Made by a program: the position numbers and the translations under genes
Assembly: GCA_964634005.1 (NCBI GenBank)
Contig: CAZWKQ010000009.1
Span: forward strand, 1-64,000
Origin: CAZWKQ01 sp964634005
Lineage (GTDB): Bacteria; Bacteroidota; Bacteroidia; Bacteroidales; JACABE01
Length of the DNA stretch: 64,000 nucleotides
Direction of reading: 5' to 3'
Notes under the pieces: model-generated
Told to the model about the DNA's origin: nothing
The model's database searches: none
Seen by the model: only the letters and a program-made list of their open reading frames with translations
In this document: positions 52,417 through 62,315 of the stretch, piece by piece
Layout of the letters: every line of letters starts with the position of its first letter
Position numbering within the stretch: position 1 is the first letter of the stretch

Positions 52417-52863
52417 TTATTTTAACGGTGGTTGGTTTAATAGTAACCAATAAAAACCAAGTTCTTTCACGGCAAGCATAAATTTTTCAAAATCTACAGG
52501 CTTAGTAATATAACTGTTTACTCCTAACTTATAACTTTCAATTATATCCGATTCTTCGTTTGAAGATGTTAAAACTACTACCGGTATTGATTTGAGTTTT
52601 TCATCCGATTTTATTTCTTTTATCACTTCCAATCCATCTACCTTTGGTAGTTTTAAATCGAGAAAAACTACTTTGGGGTTTTTATTATCTTTTCTGTCGG
52701 AAAATTTACCTCTTGAATACAAGAAATCTAAAGCCAATTCACCGTCTTCAACTAAAAATATATTGTTTGCCAGATTATTCTTTTTTAATGCTCTTATGGT
52801 TAGTTCAGCATCGGTGGGGTTATCTTCTACTATTAATATATCCACTTCATAATTATTTTCCAT
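52417..52863 (-). CDS. Single-domain response regulator (Rcp1-like)
   Basis: A 148-residue protein made of one receiver domain. The acidic pair is in ILIVEDNPTD, the phospho-acceptor Asp69 in KVVFLDLKLPKVDG, the Thr/Ser switch in VVVLTSS and the Lys in YITKPVDFEKF. The insertion after the second helix (YSRGKFSDRKDNKNPK) is typical of the Rcp1 type that pairs with phytochrome-like or other hybrid kinases. No kinase is next to it. It is divergent from the lipoprotein gene at 53008. Confidence 0.92.
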   Translation of the reverse strand: MENNYEVDILIVEDNPTDAELTIRALKKNNLANNIFLVEDGELALDFLYSRGKFSDRKDNKNPKVVFLDLKLPKVDGLEVIKEIKSDEKLKSIPVVVLTSSNEESDIIESYKLGVNSYITKPVDFEKFMLAVKELGFYWLLLNQPPLK

Positions 52864-53007
52864 AGGAATAAGTTTATAATTAATGTTTCAAATATAAAAC
52901 ATTTTTTTTTGAAATACAAATAAAAAGTTCCTAAATTAAAATTTGAGCTTAAATATTAAGATAATATTAAAAAAATAATAATTTTGTGCTAATAAAAATG
53001 CATAAAA

Positions 53008-53403
53008 ATGAAGAAAGTCATATTTTTATTAATTGCGGTTTGGGCAGTAACACTTATTTCGTGCGAAAAGGAACCGGGTAAAGGAGGAAACGCCACATTA
53101 TACGGCAGAGTTTGGGTAAGAGATTATAATACTACATTTACTGCATTATTGGACGCATACTGGGCGCAAAACGAAGATGTTTTTATTGTTTACGGTGATG
53201 AAAAAGGTGTTAGCGACAGAGTTAGAACAAGCTATAATGGTTCTTTCCAGTTTAAATACCTTAGACCGGGGAAATACACAATATTTGCCTATTCAAAAGA
53301 CTCGACACTTCAAACACTTGCCGAAATTCCCATTATTCGCACAGTTGTGATTGGCGATAACGATAAAGACGTTGAAGTTCCTCAAATTGATATATTAAAA
53401 TAA
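53008..53403 (+). CDS. Lipoprotein with carboxypeptidase-regulatory-like domain
   Basis: A 131-residue lipoprotein; the lipobox is VTLISCEK. The mature part has a prealbumin/CarboxypepD-like beta sandwich (ATLYGRVWVRDY, SYNGSFQFKYLRPGKYTIFA). Such domains often sit at the surface and bind partners; the function here is unknown. Its stop is immediately followed by the ATG of the DUF2490 gene, so they form a two-gene unit. A TAATTTTG box at 52979-52986 may be its -7 element. Confidence 0.82.
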   Translation: MKKVIFLLIAVWAVTLISCEKEPGKGGNATLYGRVWVRDYNTTFTALLDAYWAQNEDVFIVYGDEKGVSDRVRTSYNGSFQFKYLRPGKYTIFAYSKDSTLQTLAEIPIIRTVVIGDNDKDVEVPQIDILK

Positions 53404-54069
53404 ATGTTACGTAAATATTTAATTTTAACACTTTTAGCCAATTTATTTTTATCTGCATATTCTCAGGTAAACGATGCTGGGATGTGGTTATCTTTTAATA
53501 TTGACAAAAAAATCAATAAAAAATTCTCTTTCAGTCTTTCTCAAGAGCTAAGATTTAACGAAAATGTTACCGAATTGGGAACTTTTTTTACCGAAGCAGG
53601 TGTAAACTACCGCATAAATAAATTAATAAGAATTTCGGGCAACTATCGTTTTGCCAATAAACGATTGATAGATAATACATATAGCCAACGTCATCGCTTT
53701 TTTGCCGATATTAATCTGAGAAAGAGATTTAACGATTTCCAATTTTCATACCGAGCAAGATTTCAAAATCAATTTAAGGATTTTTATTCGCGTTCGAATG
53801 AGGAGATGTTTGAATATTATCTTAGAAATAAGATATCTTTATCTTATCGTTTAAACAGAGTTTTTAGTACATATTTATCATTTGAAAACTATACTCCATT
53901 GAATGGTGAAAATTATTTTACCGATAACATAAGATATACATTAGGCACTGAATATGTTTTCAATAAATCAAACTCAATAGAATTGTTTTATATAATTCAA
54001 AAGGAGTATAATGTTAATAATCCTTATACCGATTTTATTATAGGATTAGCTTATAATTACAGTTTTTAG
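53404..54069 (+). CDS. DUF2490 outer-membrane beta-barrel protein
   Basis: A 221-residue protein with a signal peptide (LILTLLANLFLSAYSQ) and alternating amphipathic strands (FSFSLSQELRFNENVTELG, HRFFADINLRKRFNDFQFSY) ending in an aromatic C-terminal strand (GLAYNYSF), typical of a small outer-membrane barrel. The DUF2490 family has no assigned function. It follows the lipoprotein gene with no gap; the two products may interact at the outer membrane. Confidence 0.85.
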   Translation: MLRKYLILTLLANLFLSAYSQVNDAGMWLSFNIDKKINKKFSFSLSQELRFNENVTELGTFFTEAGVNYRINKLIRISGNYRFANKRLIDNTYSQRHRFFADINLRKRFNDFQFSYRARFQNQFKDFYSRSNEEMFEYYLRNKISLSYRLNRVFSTYLSFENYTPLNGENYFTDNIRYTLGTEYVFNKSNSIELFYIIQKEYNVNNPYTDFIIGLAYNYSF

Positions 54070-54078
54070 GTTTAATTT

Positions 54079-54855
54079 TTATAACATTCCATCTAACCAT
54101 AGTTTAAACTCGGCTGTTTTTGATGTACTGACCATTACTTCTGTAGGCGGAGGTGGGTTTAGTTTTAATTTAATTCTGTAATTAAAATAATTACTTGCTT
54201 TTTCAATTGATTTTATCGAAACTATGTATTGTCTGTTTATTCTGAAAAAACTGACCGGATTTAAAGTACTTTCAAGTTGATCTAAAGAAATATTAATTAA
54301 ATGCTTTTCGCCTGTTTTAAGAACCATAAAAACTGCTTTATCTTCTATGTAGAAATAAGATATATCTTCGGTGTAAACAGTAACAAGAGATTCGCCCTTA
54401 TATACAACGAAACGCTCTTTGTACCGACTACCCCCCTTGCTGTAAAATTCTATCATAGAATTAATTTTTTGCATCATATCTTCATTTGAACTAACATTTA
54501 CCCTTTTCTTGAATTTTTCGATACTTTTATTTAAAAGCTCTTTGCGAAGTGGTTTTAATAAATAATCTATACTGTTTAGTTCAAATGCTTTTAATGCGTA
54601 ATTATCATAAGCAGTTATAAATATTACAGGGCAATCTACCGAAACAGAGTTGAATATTTCGAACGAAATACCATCAGCAAGCTGTATATCAAGGAAAATC
54701 AAATCGGGTAATGGATTGTTTTGCAACCACTTTATAGTTTCACTGACACTTTCGAGCATTCCTACAATTTCAACCTGATTGTCAATTTCAAGTAACATTT
54801 TTTTTAGGCGCAAAGCTGCCAATTCTTCATCTTCAATTATCAATATTCTTTTCAT
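54079..54855 (-). CDS. LytTR-family response regulator
   Basis: A 258-residue transcription regulator. The receiver domain has IIEDEELAALR and the phospho-acceptor Asp56 in PDLIFLDIQLADG; the C-terminal LytTR DNA-binding domain includes DISYFYIEDKAVFMVLKTGE and FFRINRQYIVSIKSI. It overlaps the 3' end of the histidine kinase gene by 23 bp, so the pair is translated together. It probably controls nearby genes such as the TonB receptor; that is inference. Confidence 0.94.
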   Translation of the reverse strand: MKRILIIEDEELAALRLKKMLLEIDNQVEIVGMLESVSETIKWLQNNPLPDLIFLDIQLADGISFEIFNSVSVDCPVIFITAYDNYALKAFELNSIDYLLKPLRKELLNKSIEKFKKRVNVSSNEDMMQKINSMIEFYSKGGSRYKERFVVYKGESLVTVYTEDISYFYIEDKAVFMVLKTGEKHLINISLDQLESTLNPVSFFRINRQYIVSIKSIEKASNYFNYRIKLKLNPPPPTEVMVSTSKTAEFKLWLDGML

Positions 54856-55876
54856 AATGTTTTTTAATTAATGGTATTATTACTTTAAATATAGAGGAGT
54901 TTTCAATTATTTGCGGTTTTGGGGCCGATAAGTATTCATACCTTTCGATAATATTTTTTAATCCTATACCTGTAGAACTTTCGCTTAGTTTTTTCTGAAT
55001 GTTGTTTTCAACATAAATATAACCATTTTTTTCGCTGCCAATACTTATTAGCAAAGGTTTTTCTTTCGAAATTATGTTGTGTTTTATTGCATTTTCCAGC
55101 AGCATTTGAATAGTGAGCGGTGCAACATAAGTATTTCTTAATTCTTCGTCGATATTATTTTCCCAATTCAGATTATTGCCAAAACGTGCTTTTTGCAAAT
55201 ACAAATACATTTGGCATGCTTCGAGTTCTTCGTTAAGAGTTATAAGATGTTTGTCTCTGTTTTTTAGTACAAACCTTAGAAAGTCTGAAAGATTCTGAAT
55301 ATAATCGCTTGCCTTTGGATTATCATCAACGTATGTTATAAGTGTATTCAAGCTGTTGAAAAGAAAATGCGGGTTTAACTGAGCTTTTAAGGTTTCGTAT
55401 TTTGCTTCTATATGGTCTTTTTTGAGTTTTAGTGAAAGGTTAAAGTTATTCTTCCATTGCTGATAAAAGAAGGCACTTTCGTGAATACTTGTAATAAAAA
55501 GTGTAATAAGTAAACCTAATATTAGACTTGATATGTTGTTTTGCCGGTCAACTTTTATATTACTCATTTTATAATATAGTTCTTTCATAGTAAACATTAC
55601 TAAAAATGCCCAAAAAAGTATTAGAACGACCTCAATTATTAAATGTTTTAACGGATATTTTTCCCATGGGTATTTTATCCATAAAAAATTTACTATTATT
55701 CTGCAGCCTGTCCAAATTAACAATGTAACTAATATATTCATCAATATACCGGCATAAAGTGGATAATTCCTGAAATCCTCATTGTTTTTATATAATATAA
55801 AAAAAATGAAAGATATCAGCATTACACCTATTATTACAAATATTGTTTCGAACTTAAATTTGGTGTATTTTGGCAT
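54833..55876 (-). CDS. LytS/YehU-type sensor histidine kinase
   Basis: A 347-residue membrane kinase. Four membrane helices occupy about 10-135. The His_kinase domain has the phospho-accepting His170 in KAQLNPHFLFNSLNTL and the ATPase part with TIQMLLENAIKHN and STGIGLKNIIERYEYL. It has no extracellular sensor domain, so the signal is probably sensed in the membrane. It forms a pair with the LytTR regulator and lies 76 bp downstream of the TonB receptor gene on the same strand. Confidence 0.94.
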   Translation of the reverse strand: MPKYTKFKFETIFVIIGVMLISFIFFILYKNNEDFRNYPLYAGILMNILVTLLIWTGCRIIVNFLWIKYPWEKYPLKHLIIEVVLILFWAFLVMFTMKELYYKMSNIKVDRQNNISSLILGLLITLFITSIHESAFFYQQWKNNFNLSLKLKKDHIEAKYETLKAQLNPHFLFNSLNTLITYVDDNPKASDYIQNLSDFLRFVLKNRDKHLITLNEELEACQMYLYLQKARFGNNLNWENNIDEELRNTYVAPLTIQMLLENAIKHNIISKEKPLLISIGSEKNGYIYVENNIQKKLSESSTGIGLKNIIERYEYLSAPKPQIIENSSIFKVIIPLIKKHYEKNIDN

Positions 55877-55952
55877 ACTTTTTTAGTTTTATATAATTTG
55901 TTCTCAATTTTTGTCATATTTTTATTATAATGATATCTAAGTAAACTCATAG

Positions 55953-58319
55953 TTAAAACTGGATACGATAAAGCATCATAGGAAAAAATCCCTGCTGGTA
56001 TGTAAGATATGTTTTCTTTTTATTACTATCGTATCCTTGCATAAAAGGAGAATGATGTGAAGTAACATTTTGCAAATCTAATGCCCACTCCTGATTTATC
56101 TTTCGTCCGTTTATTTTATAACCAATTCTTATATCCATACGAAAATAATCATCGAATTTTTCTTTGTAGGCATTTGTATAATCGAATACTGCTTCTTCTT
56201 TTGCCATACTTTTTTGAATATCAATTGGTATATATCTTTTCCCTCCGGAATAAACTGTTTTAACATCAAATGTAAAAAAAGTTCGGGATTTAATTTTAAA
56301 CTCATATCCTGCAAGTAAATTGAATATATAATTGCTGTTAAAAGCCGTATTTCGCCATATATTGTCGGTTCCCTTATATTTTGAATCGAACAACGATGTT
56401 GTGAATAAAATATAATATCCGTCTTTTAATGACTTTTCGATTGTTATTTCAATACCATAATTGCGACCTTTTCCGCTGTTGACTAAACTGTCTTGATTGG
56501 GTATATTGAAAAACTCGCCTGCATTAAGCATAGAAAACTCGGGTATAATTTGACTAACAGGAATATTATAAATATTCTGATAATATGTTTCTGTTTTAAA
56601 TCTAAGGTTTTCGTTCAATTGATATGAATATCCGAGAACAAAATGATCGGCTTTTGTTAAACCTAAGTTTTTATTTGTAAGTAATGTTATGTGGTTCACA
56701 GTATCATTGTATTCAAGAAAGTAAACCGATGCCGGTTGCATTTGACTATGCTTACCGTATCCTAACGATATTGTTTGCAAATCATTTAATTTCCATTCAA
56801 TTCCTGTGCGAGGTTCTATAGAAAAGTCGGCGTTTATAGAGTTAGCTAAAATATTTATTCCAGAAAACAGCGATAAAACATCGGTAAATTTGTACTGATA
56901 TTGTGTATATGCTCTATAATTTAAAAAATTTTCTTTAGTATTATGTAGAGTAACGAATTTATTAAAATCGTAAAGATAGATACTATCAGTAAAATCAATT
57001 TTATTGTAATCTACATAAAATCCTATACCAAAATTGTTTTTGTTATTTATTTTTGATTTAAGATGAGAGGCAAGAGTGAGTTTTTTTTGTTCTTTTTCGC
57101 TACGAAAATTTTCCTGAATTCGATTTTGAGCAAATCTGTAAAAATCTATTTCAGCTTTATCGTTTGCTTTTTGCCCAGAGATAGTAGTTTTAATTCTTGT
57201 TTTCTGATTAAAGAAATATAGATTTGAAATACCTACAACCATTTGGCCTGCAGAAAATCTTGTTCGTGTATCGGTAGAATTATATCCGGTAGCAACAGTA
57301 TCATTAATATCGGCTCCTAAATCGATACTGCTGTTGCCAAAAATACCAAATGCGGAAAATTTTCCTGCCTTTTTAGTAGGTAAATCAATTTTGAATGTTA
57401 AGTCCTGATAATAAGGGATAGCATTTCCAGTACCAGTTCCAAATCCTATTTTGTGCATTAATGCAAGTGTAGAATAGCGGCCGTTTATAAGATAAGATGC
57501 TTTACTGTTTTTCGAAAACGGACCTTCGATACCAAATTCGAAACCATTAAAACCTATTTGGCCAGTATATTCGGTTTTTTGATTATTTCCACTTCTCATA
57601 TTAAGGTCAAAAGCTCCAGAAATGCCGTTTGAAAATTGTGCAGGAAAAGCTCCGGTAAAAAAATCGGAATTTGTAAGCAAGTTGTTGTTGAGCATACTTA
57701 CAGGGCCTCCCGTAGTACCTAATGCACCAAAATGATTGGGGTTTGGAATTTCTATATCATCAAGTCTCCATATAACTCCTATTGGCGAATTGCCCCTTAT
57801 AATAATATCGTTGCGTGTATCGTTTTGCATAACTACCCCTGCATAATTGCCAACCATACGTGCCGGATCTCCGAGGCTACCAGCAAAACGCTCGGTTTGT
57901 TCCACAGAAAACGATCGTGCGGATACGGGTGCCATTTCATTTATTGCTCTGCCATTGTTGGTATATGCTTTAATTTCTATACCCTGCAAATTTTCTACTT
58001 TTTCAACCAACTCAATATTTACTACTAATTCTTTTCCCGATTGCAAAAATAAGTTTTTTACTTCTGTTGTATGATATCCCATATATGATACTGTTAAGCT
58101 TTGACGTCCTATTGGCAAGTTTTTTATTTCATACTCGCCCTCAATATTGGTTACTACTCCTATCAACGGATTTGTATTCTGAACCAACACGGTTGCTCCG
58201 GGCAAAGGTTGTTTACTGTCTTTATCTGTTACTCTCCCTCTTATGGTTTGATTTAATGTTTGAGAATAAACTAATGTTTTTAATGTTAAAGCTATTATTA
58301 TTAATGCTATTGTTTTCAT
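55953..58319 (-). CDS. TonB-dependent outer-membrane receptor
   Basis: A 788-residue receptor. After the signal peptide (MKTIALIIIALTLKTLVYSQ) comes a carboxypeptidase-regulatory-like domain (about 25-105, IRGRVTDKDSKQPLPGATVL), then the plug (about 115-240, NDIIIRGNSPIGVIWRLDDI) and a 22-strand barrel ending in an aromatic strand (FFPMMLYRIQF). It takes up an unknown nutrient or metal chelate with energy from TonB-ExbBD. No SusD gene is adjacent, so it is not a classical polysaccharide locus. I chose ATG 58319 because the seven residues before it in frame do not fit a signal peptide. The regulator pair follows on the same strand. Confidence 0.92.
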   Translation of the reverse strand: MKTIALIIIALTLKTLVYSQTLNQTIRGRVTDKDSKQPLPGATVLVQNTNPLIGVVTNIEGEYEIKNLPIGRQSLTVSYMGYHTTEVKNLFLQSGKELVVNIELVEKVENLQGIEIKAYTNNGRAINEMAPVSARSFSVEQTERFAGSLGDPARMVGNYAGVVMQNDTRNDIIIRGNSPIGVIWRLDDIEIPNPNHFGALGTTGGPVSMLNNNLLTNSDFFTGAFPAQFSNGISGAFDLNMRSGNNQKTEYTGQIGFNGFEFGIEGPFSKNSKASYLINGRYSTLALMHKIGFGTGTGNAIPYYQDLTFKIDLPTKKAGKFSAFGIFGNSSIDLGADINDTVATGYNSTDTRTRFSAGQMVVGISNLYFFNQKTRIKTTISGQKANDKAEIDFYRFAQNRIQENFRSEKEQKKLTLASHLKSKINNKNNFGIGFYVDYNKIDFTDSIYLYDFNKFVTLHNTKENFLNYRAYTQYQYKFTDVLSLFSGINILANSINADFSIEPRTGIEWKLNDLQTISLGYGKHSQMQPASVYFLEYNDTVNHITLLTNKNLGLTKADHFVLGYSYQLNENLRFKTETYYQNIYNIPVSQIIPEFSMLNAGEFFNIPNQDSLVNSGKGRNYGIEITIEKSLKDGYYILFTTSLFDSKYKGTDNIWRNTAFNSNYIFNLLAGYEFKIKSRTFFTFDVKTVYSGGKRYIPIDIQKSMAKEEAVFDYTNAYKEKFDDYFRMDIRIGYKINGRKINQEWALDLQNVTSHHSPFMQGYDSNKKKTYLTYQQGFFPMMLYRIQF

Positions 58320-58577
58320 ATTGATATTTTTTAATGGCAAATTTCATATTAAAGTCCCTCTTATTCAAATAACTTTTTTATGAACGATAAAAAATTGATA
58401 TTTAACTAAAGAAAACTCAATCCGAATTTATACTTAATTTATTTGATTATATTATTTGTTACTTTGAAATGGTAAATTTTATTACGTTACATACTCCTAA
58501 ATTCTGTTTTTTTAATAATTTCGCAGATTAATTAAAATATAATAACTAACTCTTATAAATTACTTCAAAAAATACTT

Positions 58578-59912
58578 ATGAAAAACATATTAATAGTTGG
58601 AGCAGGATTATCATCTTCGAGTTTAATTAAATACTTGTTGGATAACTCAACAGAAAACCAATGGAAAGTATATGTAGGTGATGTAAATAAAAACACTGCA
58701 GAAAGTAAAATTAACGGACACCCTAATGGCGTTGCAATCAGTTTCGATATATTTAATGAAACACAAAAAGATGCTGAAATTGCAAAGGCTGATGTTGTAA
58801 TATCGATGTTGCCTGCAAAATTTCATCCTATTGTAGCACAAAGTTGTATTAAACACGGCAAACACATGATAACGGCTTCATATGTTTCAAACGAAATGAA
58901 ACAACTAAACGACGAAGCTAAGAGTAAAGGATTGAGTTTTTTGAACGAACTTGGAGTTGATCCGGGAATTGACCACATGTCGGCAATGAAAATTGTCGAT
59001 AAAATAAGGAATGAAGGCGGAAAATTACTTGCATTCAAATCATCTACAGGTGGATTAATAGCGCCTGAATATGACAATAATCCATGGAACTACAAGTTTA
59101 CATGGAATCCTCGTAATGTTGTTTTGGCCGGTCAAGGTGTATCGATGTATCTCGAAAAAGGCGATGTAAAATATATACCATATCACAGGCTTTTCGAAAG
59201 ATTAGAAAAAATAGAAATCCCCGGTCTTGGCGATTTCGAAATTTACCCAAACAGAGATTCATTGAAATACCGCGAAATATACAATTTGAATGATATTCCC
59301 ACAATTTTTAGAGGCACAATACGACGTCCGGGATATTGCAAGGCATGGAATATATTTGTTCAATTAGGACTTACTGACGACACTTATACTATAGAAAACT
59401 CCGCAAATATGACTTACCGTCAATTCATCAATATGTATCTGCCATACCATAATACCAAAAGCGTTGAGGAAAAAATTATTGAGCAGTTTAATCTTGATAT
59501 TAATTCCGATGAAATGAATAAGCTAAAATGGTTGGGGATATTCGAAAACGATAAAATTGGACTTGAAAAAGCAACACCTGCTCAAATATTACAGAAAAAA
59601 TTAGAAGAAAAATGGGTTCTGGGCAAAGACGACAAGGATTTGATTGTAATGCAACACCAGTTCGAATATTCTAAGAACAATAAAAATTACAGGATAATAT
59701 CATCGCTTAACGTTATTGGACAAGATACAACCCATACCGCTATGTCGCTTACGGTAGGATTGCCTGTAGCAATTGCTACTAAAATGCTTCTAACCGGAAA
59801 AATAAAATTAACCGGAGTACATACCCCTGTAATTCCCGAGCTATACAATCCTATACTCGATGAATTAGAACAATACGGTATTGTATTTACAGAAACTGAA
59901 ACCGAAATTTAA
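58578..59912 (+). CDS. Saccharopine dehydrogenase (glutamate-forming) family protein
   Basis: A 444-residue NAD(P)-binding enzyme. The Rossmann motif is ILIVGAGLSSSSLIKYL; other signatures are VVISMLPAKFHPIVAQSCIK, ELGVDPGIDHMSAM and FRGTIRRPGYCKAW. The family interconverts saccharopine and aminoadipate semialdehyde plus glutamate in lysine metabolism. It is the first gene of a forward operon with a J-domain protein, a class III aminotransferase and a TPR lipoprotein. Confidence 0.92.
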   Translation: MKNILIVGAGLSSSSLIKYLLDNSTENQWKVYVGDVNKNTAESKINGHPNGVAISFDIFNETQKDAEIAKADVVISMLPAKFHPIVAQSCIKHGKHMITASYVSNEMKQLNDEAKSKGLSFLNELGVDPGIDHMSAMKIVDKIRNEGGKLLAFKSSTGGLIAPEYDNNPWNYKFTWNPRNVVLAGQGVSMYLEKGDVKYIPYHRLFERLEKIEIPGLGDFEIYPNRDSLKYREIYNLNDIPTIFRGTIRRPGYCKAWNIFVQLGLTDDTYTIENSANMTYRQFINMYLPYHNTKSVEEKIIEQFNLDINSDEMNKLKWLGIFENDKIGLEKATPAQILQKKLEEKWVLGKDDKDLIVMQHQFEYSKNNKNYRIISSLNVIGQDTTHTAMSLTVGLPVAIATKMLLTGKIKLTGVHTPVIPELYNPILDELEQYGIVFTETETEI

Positions 59913-59920
59913 AGAAATAT

Positions 59921-60649
59921 ATGGGAAAATACGGTAAATGGATTGGCGGAGCATTAGGTTGGGCATTTGGAGGTCCTATCGGGGCAATATTGGGTTTTGC
60001 ATTCGGTTCTATGATTGACGGAGCAACGGTAAGCACAACAGATACAGACCCAAGAGGCGGACAAACACAAAAAGGCGATTTTATTGCAAGTTTGCTTGTC
60101 CTGACTGCTGCTGTTATGAAAGCCGACAATAAGATTTTACGCTCTGAACTCGATTATGTCAAAAACTTCTTCGTTCGTCAGTTTGGAGTAAAATTTACCG
60201 AACAGAAAATGCTTCTTTTACGAGAAATATTAAAACAAGACATACCGCTTTACGATGTTTGTACACAAGTAAAGCTGAATATGGACTACGAATCGCGTTT
60301 ACAACTTATTCATTTTCTTTTTGGCATTTCATCTGCAGATGGACAGGTTCATGCCAACGAAATTGCCGTTATCGAAAACATAGCAAGGCTAATTAGCATA
60401 AGTACAAGCGATTTTACTTCAATTAAAGCCATGTTTATCGACGATACCGACAGTGCTTACAAAATACTTGAGGTATCTCCCGATGCAAGCGACGAAGAAA
60501 TAAAAAAAGCATACCGACGTCTTGCGGTAATGTATCATCCCGACAAGGTTAGTCATCTTGGCGAAGAAATTCAAAACTCTGCTAAAGAAAAATTTCAGAA
60601 ACTAAACGCTGCCTATGAAAAAATAAAAAAACAAAGAGGTATAGTATAA
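59921..60649 (+). CDS. TerB/DnaJ-domain co-chaperone (DjlA-like)
   Basis: A 242-residue protein with a Gly-rich, weakly hydrophobic N-terminus (WIGGALGWAFGGPIGAILGF) that may associate with the membrane, a TerB-like helical domain (about 45-165, LVLTAAVMKADNKILRSELD) and a C-terminal J domain (about 178-240) with the HPD motif in RLAVMYHPDKVS. J domains stimulate the ATPase of DnaK. The layout matches DjlA. It starts 8 bp after the saccharopine dehydrogenase gene. Confidence 0.92.
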   Translation: MGKYGKWIGGALGWAFGGPIGAILGFAFGSMIDGATVSTTDTDPRGGQTQKGDFIASLLVLTAAVMKADNKILRSELDYVKNFFVRQFGVKFTEQKMLLLREILKQDIPLYDVCTQVKLNMDYESRLQLIHFLFGISSADGQVHANEIAVIENIARLISISTSDFTSIKAMFIDDTDSAYKILEVSPDASDEEIKKAYRRLAVMYHPDKVSHLGEEIQNSAKEKFQKLNAAYEKIKKQRGIV

Positions 60650-60659
60650 TTATTTTAAA

Positions 60660-61856
60660 ATGGACAGCTTATACAACGAATTTAAAAAATATATAGCTCA
60701 ATCGTCTGAATTTAAGCCCTTTCAACTTGAAATTAATAAGGCTGAGGGAGTTTATGTAGAAGATATTTACAGGAAAAAGTACATAGATTTGATGTCGGGT
60801 ATTTCGGTAAGTAATATCGGACACAGGCATCCTCGAGTAATTGAAGCTGTGAGAAAACAGTTGGATGCCTATATGCACGTTATGGTTTATGGCGAATTTA
60901 TCGAAAGTCCTCAGATAAAACTTGCACAAAAACTATGCTCTCTACTACCCGATAATCTCGATACGGTGTTTTATGTAAACTCCGGCAGCGAAGCTATCGA
61001 GGGAGCATTGAAGTTAGCAAAAAAATATACTAAAAGACACGAAATAGTTGCATTCAAAAATTCTTATCACGGTAGTACTATGGGAGCAATATCGTTGCTT
61101 AGCCAACAAGACTTCAAACAACCCTTTTTGCCTCTTTTGCCCGATATCAGAATTCTCGAATTTAACAACACAGCACTATTAAATCAAATAACCGAAAAAA
61201 CAGCTTGCGTCGTAACTGAAGTTATACAAGCCGGTTCAGGAATTATACCAGCCGAAAAAGAATTTTTAGAAACACTCAGAAAAAGATGCAACGAAACCGG
61301 AACATTACTTATTTTCGACGAAATTCAAACCGGCTACGGCAGAACCGGCAAACTGTTTGCATTCGAACACTACAACATTGTTCCCGATATACTTTGTATT
61401 GGCAAAAGCTTCGGCGGCGAACTTCCTTTAGCTGCTTTTATTTCATCAAACCAAATAATGAACGTTCTAAATCAAGGTCATCCTCTCTATGGTCATGCTA
61501 CTACTTTTGGCGGACATCCTGTATGTTGCGCTGCATCTCTTGCTACATTAAATGTTTTAATTGATGAAAACATTATTGATTCAGTACCGGCTAAGTCTGC
61601 TCTTTTTATCAAACATTTAAAGAATCATACTGCAATCAATGAAATCAGGGGCAAAGGATTATTTTTGTCGGTAGAAGTTAAAAACTTCAATAATATCGAA
61701 AAAATCATAGAAGATTTAATCAATAATGGTATTATAACATTTTGGTTTTTATTCAATCACAAAGCATTTTCGATAATACCACCATTAACAATAAACGAAA
61801 ACGAAATCGAAACTGCCTGTGAAAAAATAATTAATGTCCTCGATAAATATATTTAA
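60660..61856 (+). CDS. Class III PLP-dependent aminotransferase (ArgD/RocD/LAT-like)
   Basis: A 398-residue aminotransferase. The family motifs are VYVEDIYRKKYIDLMSGISV, FYVNSGSEAIEGALKLAKKY, FDEIQTGYGRTGKLFAFEHY (PLP Asp) and CIGKSFGGELPLAAF with the PLP lysine. Relatives act on acetylornithine, ornithine, lysine or 4-aminobutyrate. Its operon with saccharopine dehydrogenase suggests a lysine or aminoadipate link, but the substrate cannot be read from the sequence. It starts 10 bp after the J-domain gene. Confidence 0.9.
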   Translation: MDSLYNEFKKYIAQSSEFKPFQLEINKAEGVYVEDIYRKKYIDLMSGISVSNIGHRHPRVIEAVRKQLDAYMHVMVYGEFIESPQIKLAQKLCSLLPDNLDTVFYVNSGSEAIEGALKLAKKYTKRHEIVAFKNSYHGSTMGAISLLSQQDFKQPFLPLLPDIRILEFNNTALLNQITEKTACVVTEVIQAGSGIIPAEKEFLETLRKRCNETGTLLIFDEIQTGYGRTGKLFAFEHYNIVPDILCIGKSFGGELPLAAFISSNQIMNVLNQGHPLYGHATTFGGHPVCCAASLATLNVLIDENIIDSVPAKSALFIKHLKNHTAINEIRGKGLFLSVEVKNFNNIEKIIEDLINNGIITFWFLFNHKAFSIIPPLTINENEIETACEKIINVLDKYI

Positions 61857-61875
61857 TCTATTAATATAAATCACC

Positions 61876-62283
61876 ATGAAACAAAAAGTTATATATCTGT
61901 TACTCCTTTTTATTATATCAGTTTCATGTACAGATAAAGAAAAAGAAACACAAAAGTATTTGAATTCAGCATTAGTAAAAATTGATAACTCGGATTTCGA
62001 CGGTGCATTAAATGACCTTAACAAAGCAATAGAATTATCGCCCAAGAATTTTAAACTTTATTTTACAAGAGGAAACACATATTTCAATAAACAACAATAT
62101 AATAACGCTATAGCCGATTACGATAAAGCAATCGCATTAAATGAAAAATACACTGATGCTTATTTCAATCGTGGTAATACTTACCAATTATTAAACAATA
62201 ACGACAAAGCCTGTGCCGACTATATTACTGCTTATAAACTCGGCAAACCTAATATTGAAGACAAAGTAAGAAGATGTAAATAG
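61876..62283 (+). CDS. TPR lipoprotein
   Basis: A 135-residue lipoprotein with the lipobox FIISVSCTDK and three tetratricopeptide repeats (ALNDLNKAIELSPKNFKLYF, AIADYDKAIALNEKYTDAYF and a shorter last one ending CADYITAYKLGKPN). It is likely held on a membrane facing the periplasm and acts as a binding scaffold. It ends the saccharopine dehydrogenase operon and is convergent with the next gene. Confidence 0.85.
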   Translation: MKQKVIYLLLLFIISVSCTDKEKETQKYLNSALVKIDNSDFDGALNDLNKAIELSPKNFKLYFTRGNTYFNKQQYNNAIADYDKAIALNEKYTDAYFNRGNTYQLLNNNDKACADYITAYKLGKPNIEDKVRRCK

Positions 62284-62315
62284 AGTCGAAAACTGCAATT
62301 TCGTTAGTACTTTTA

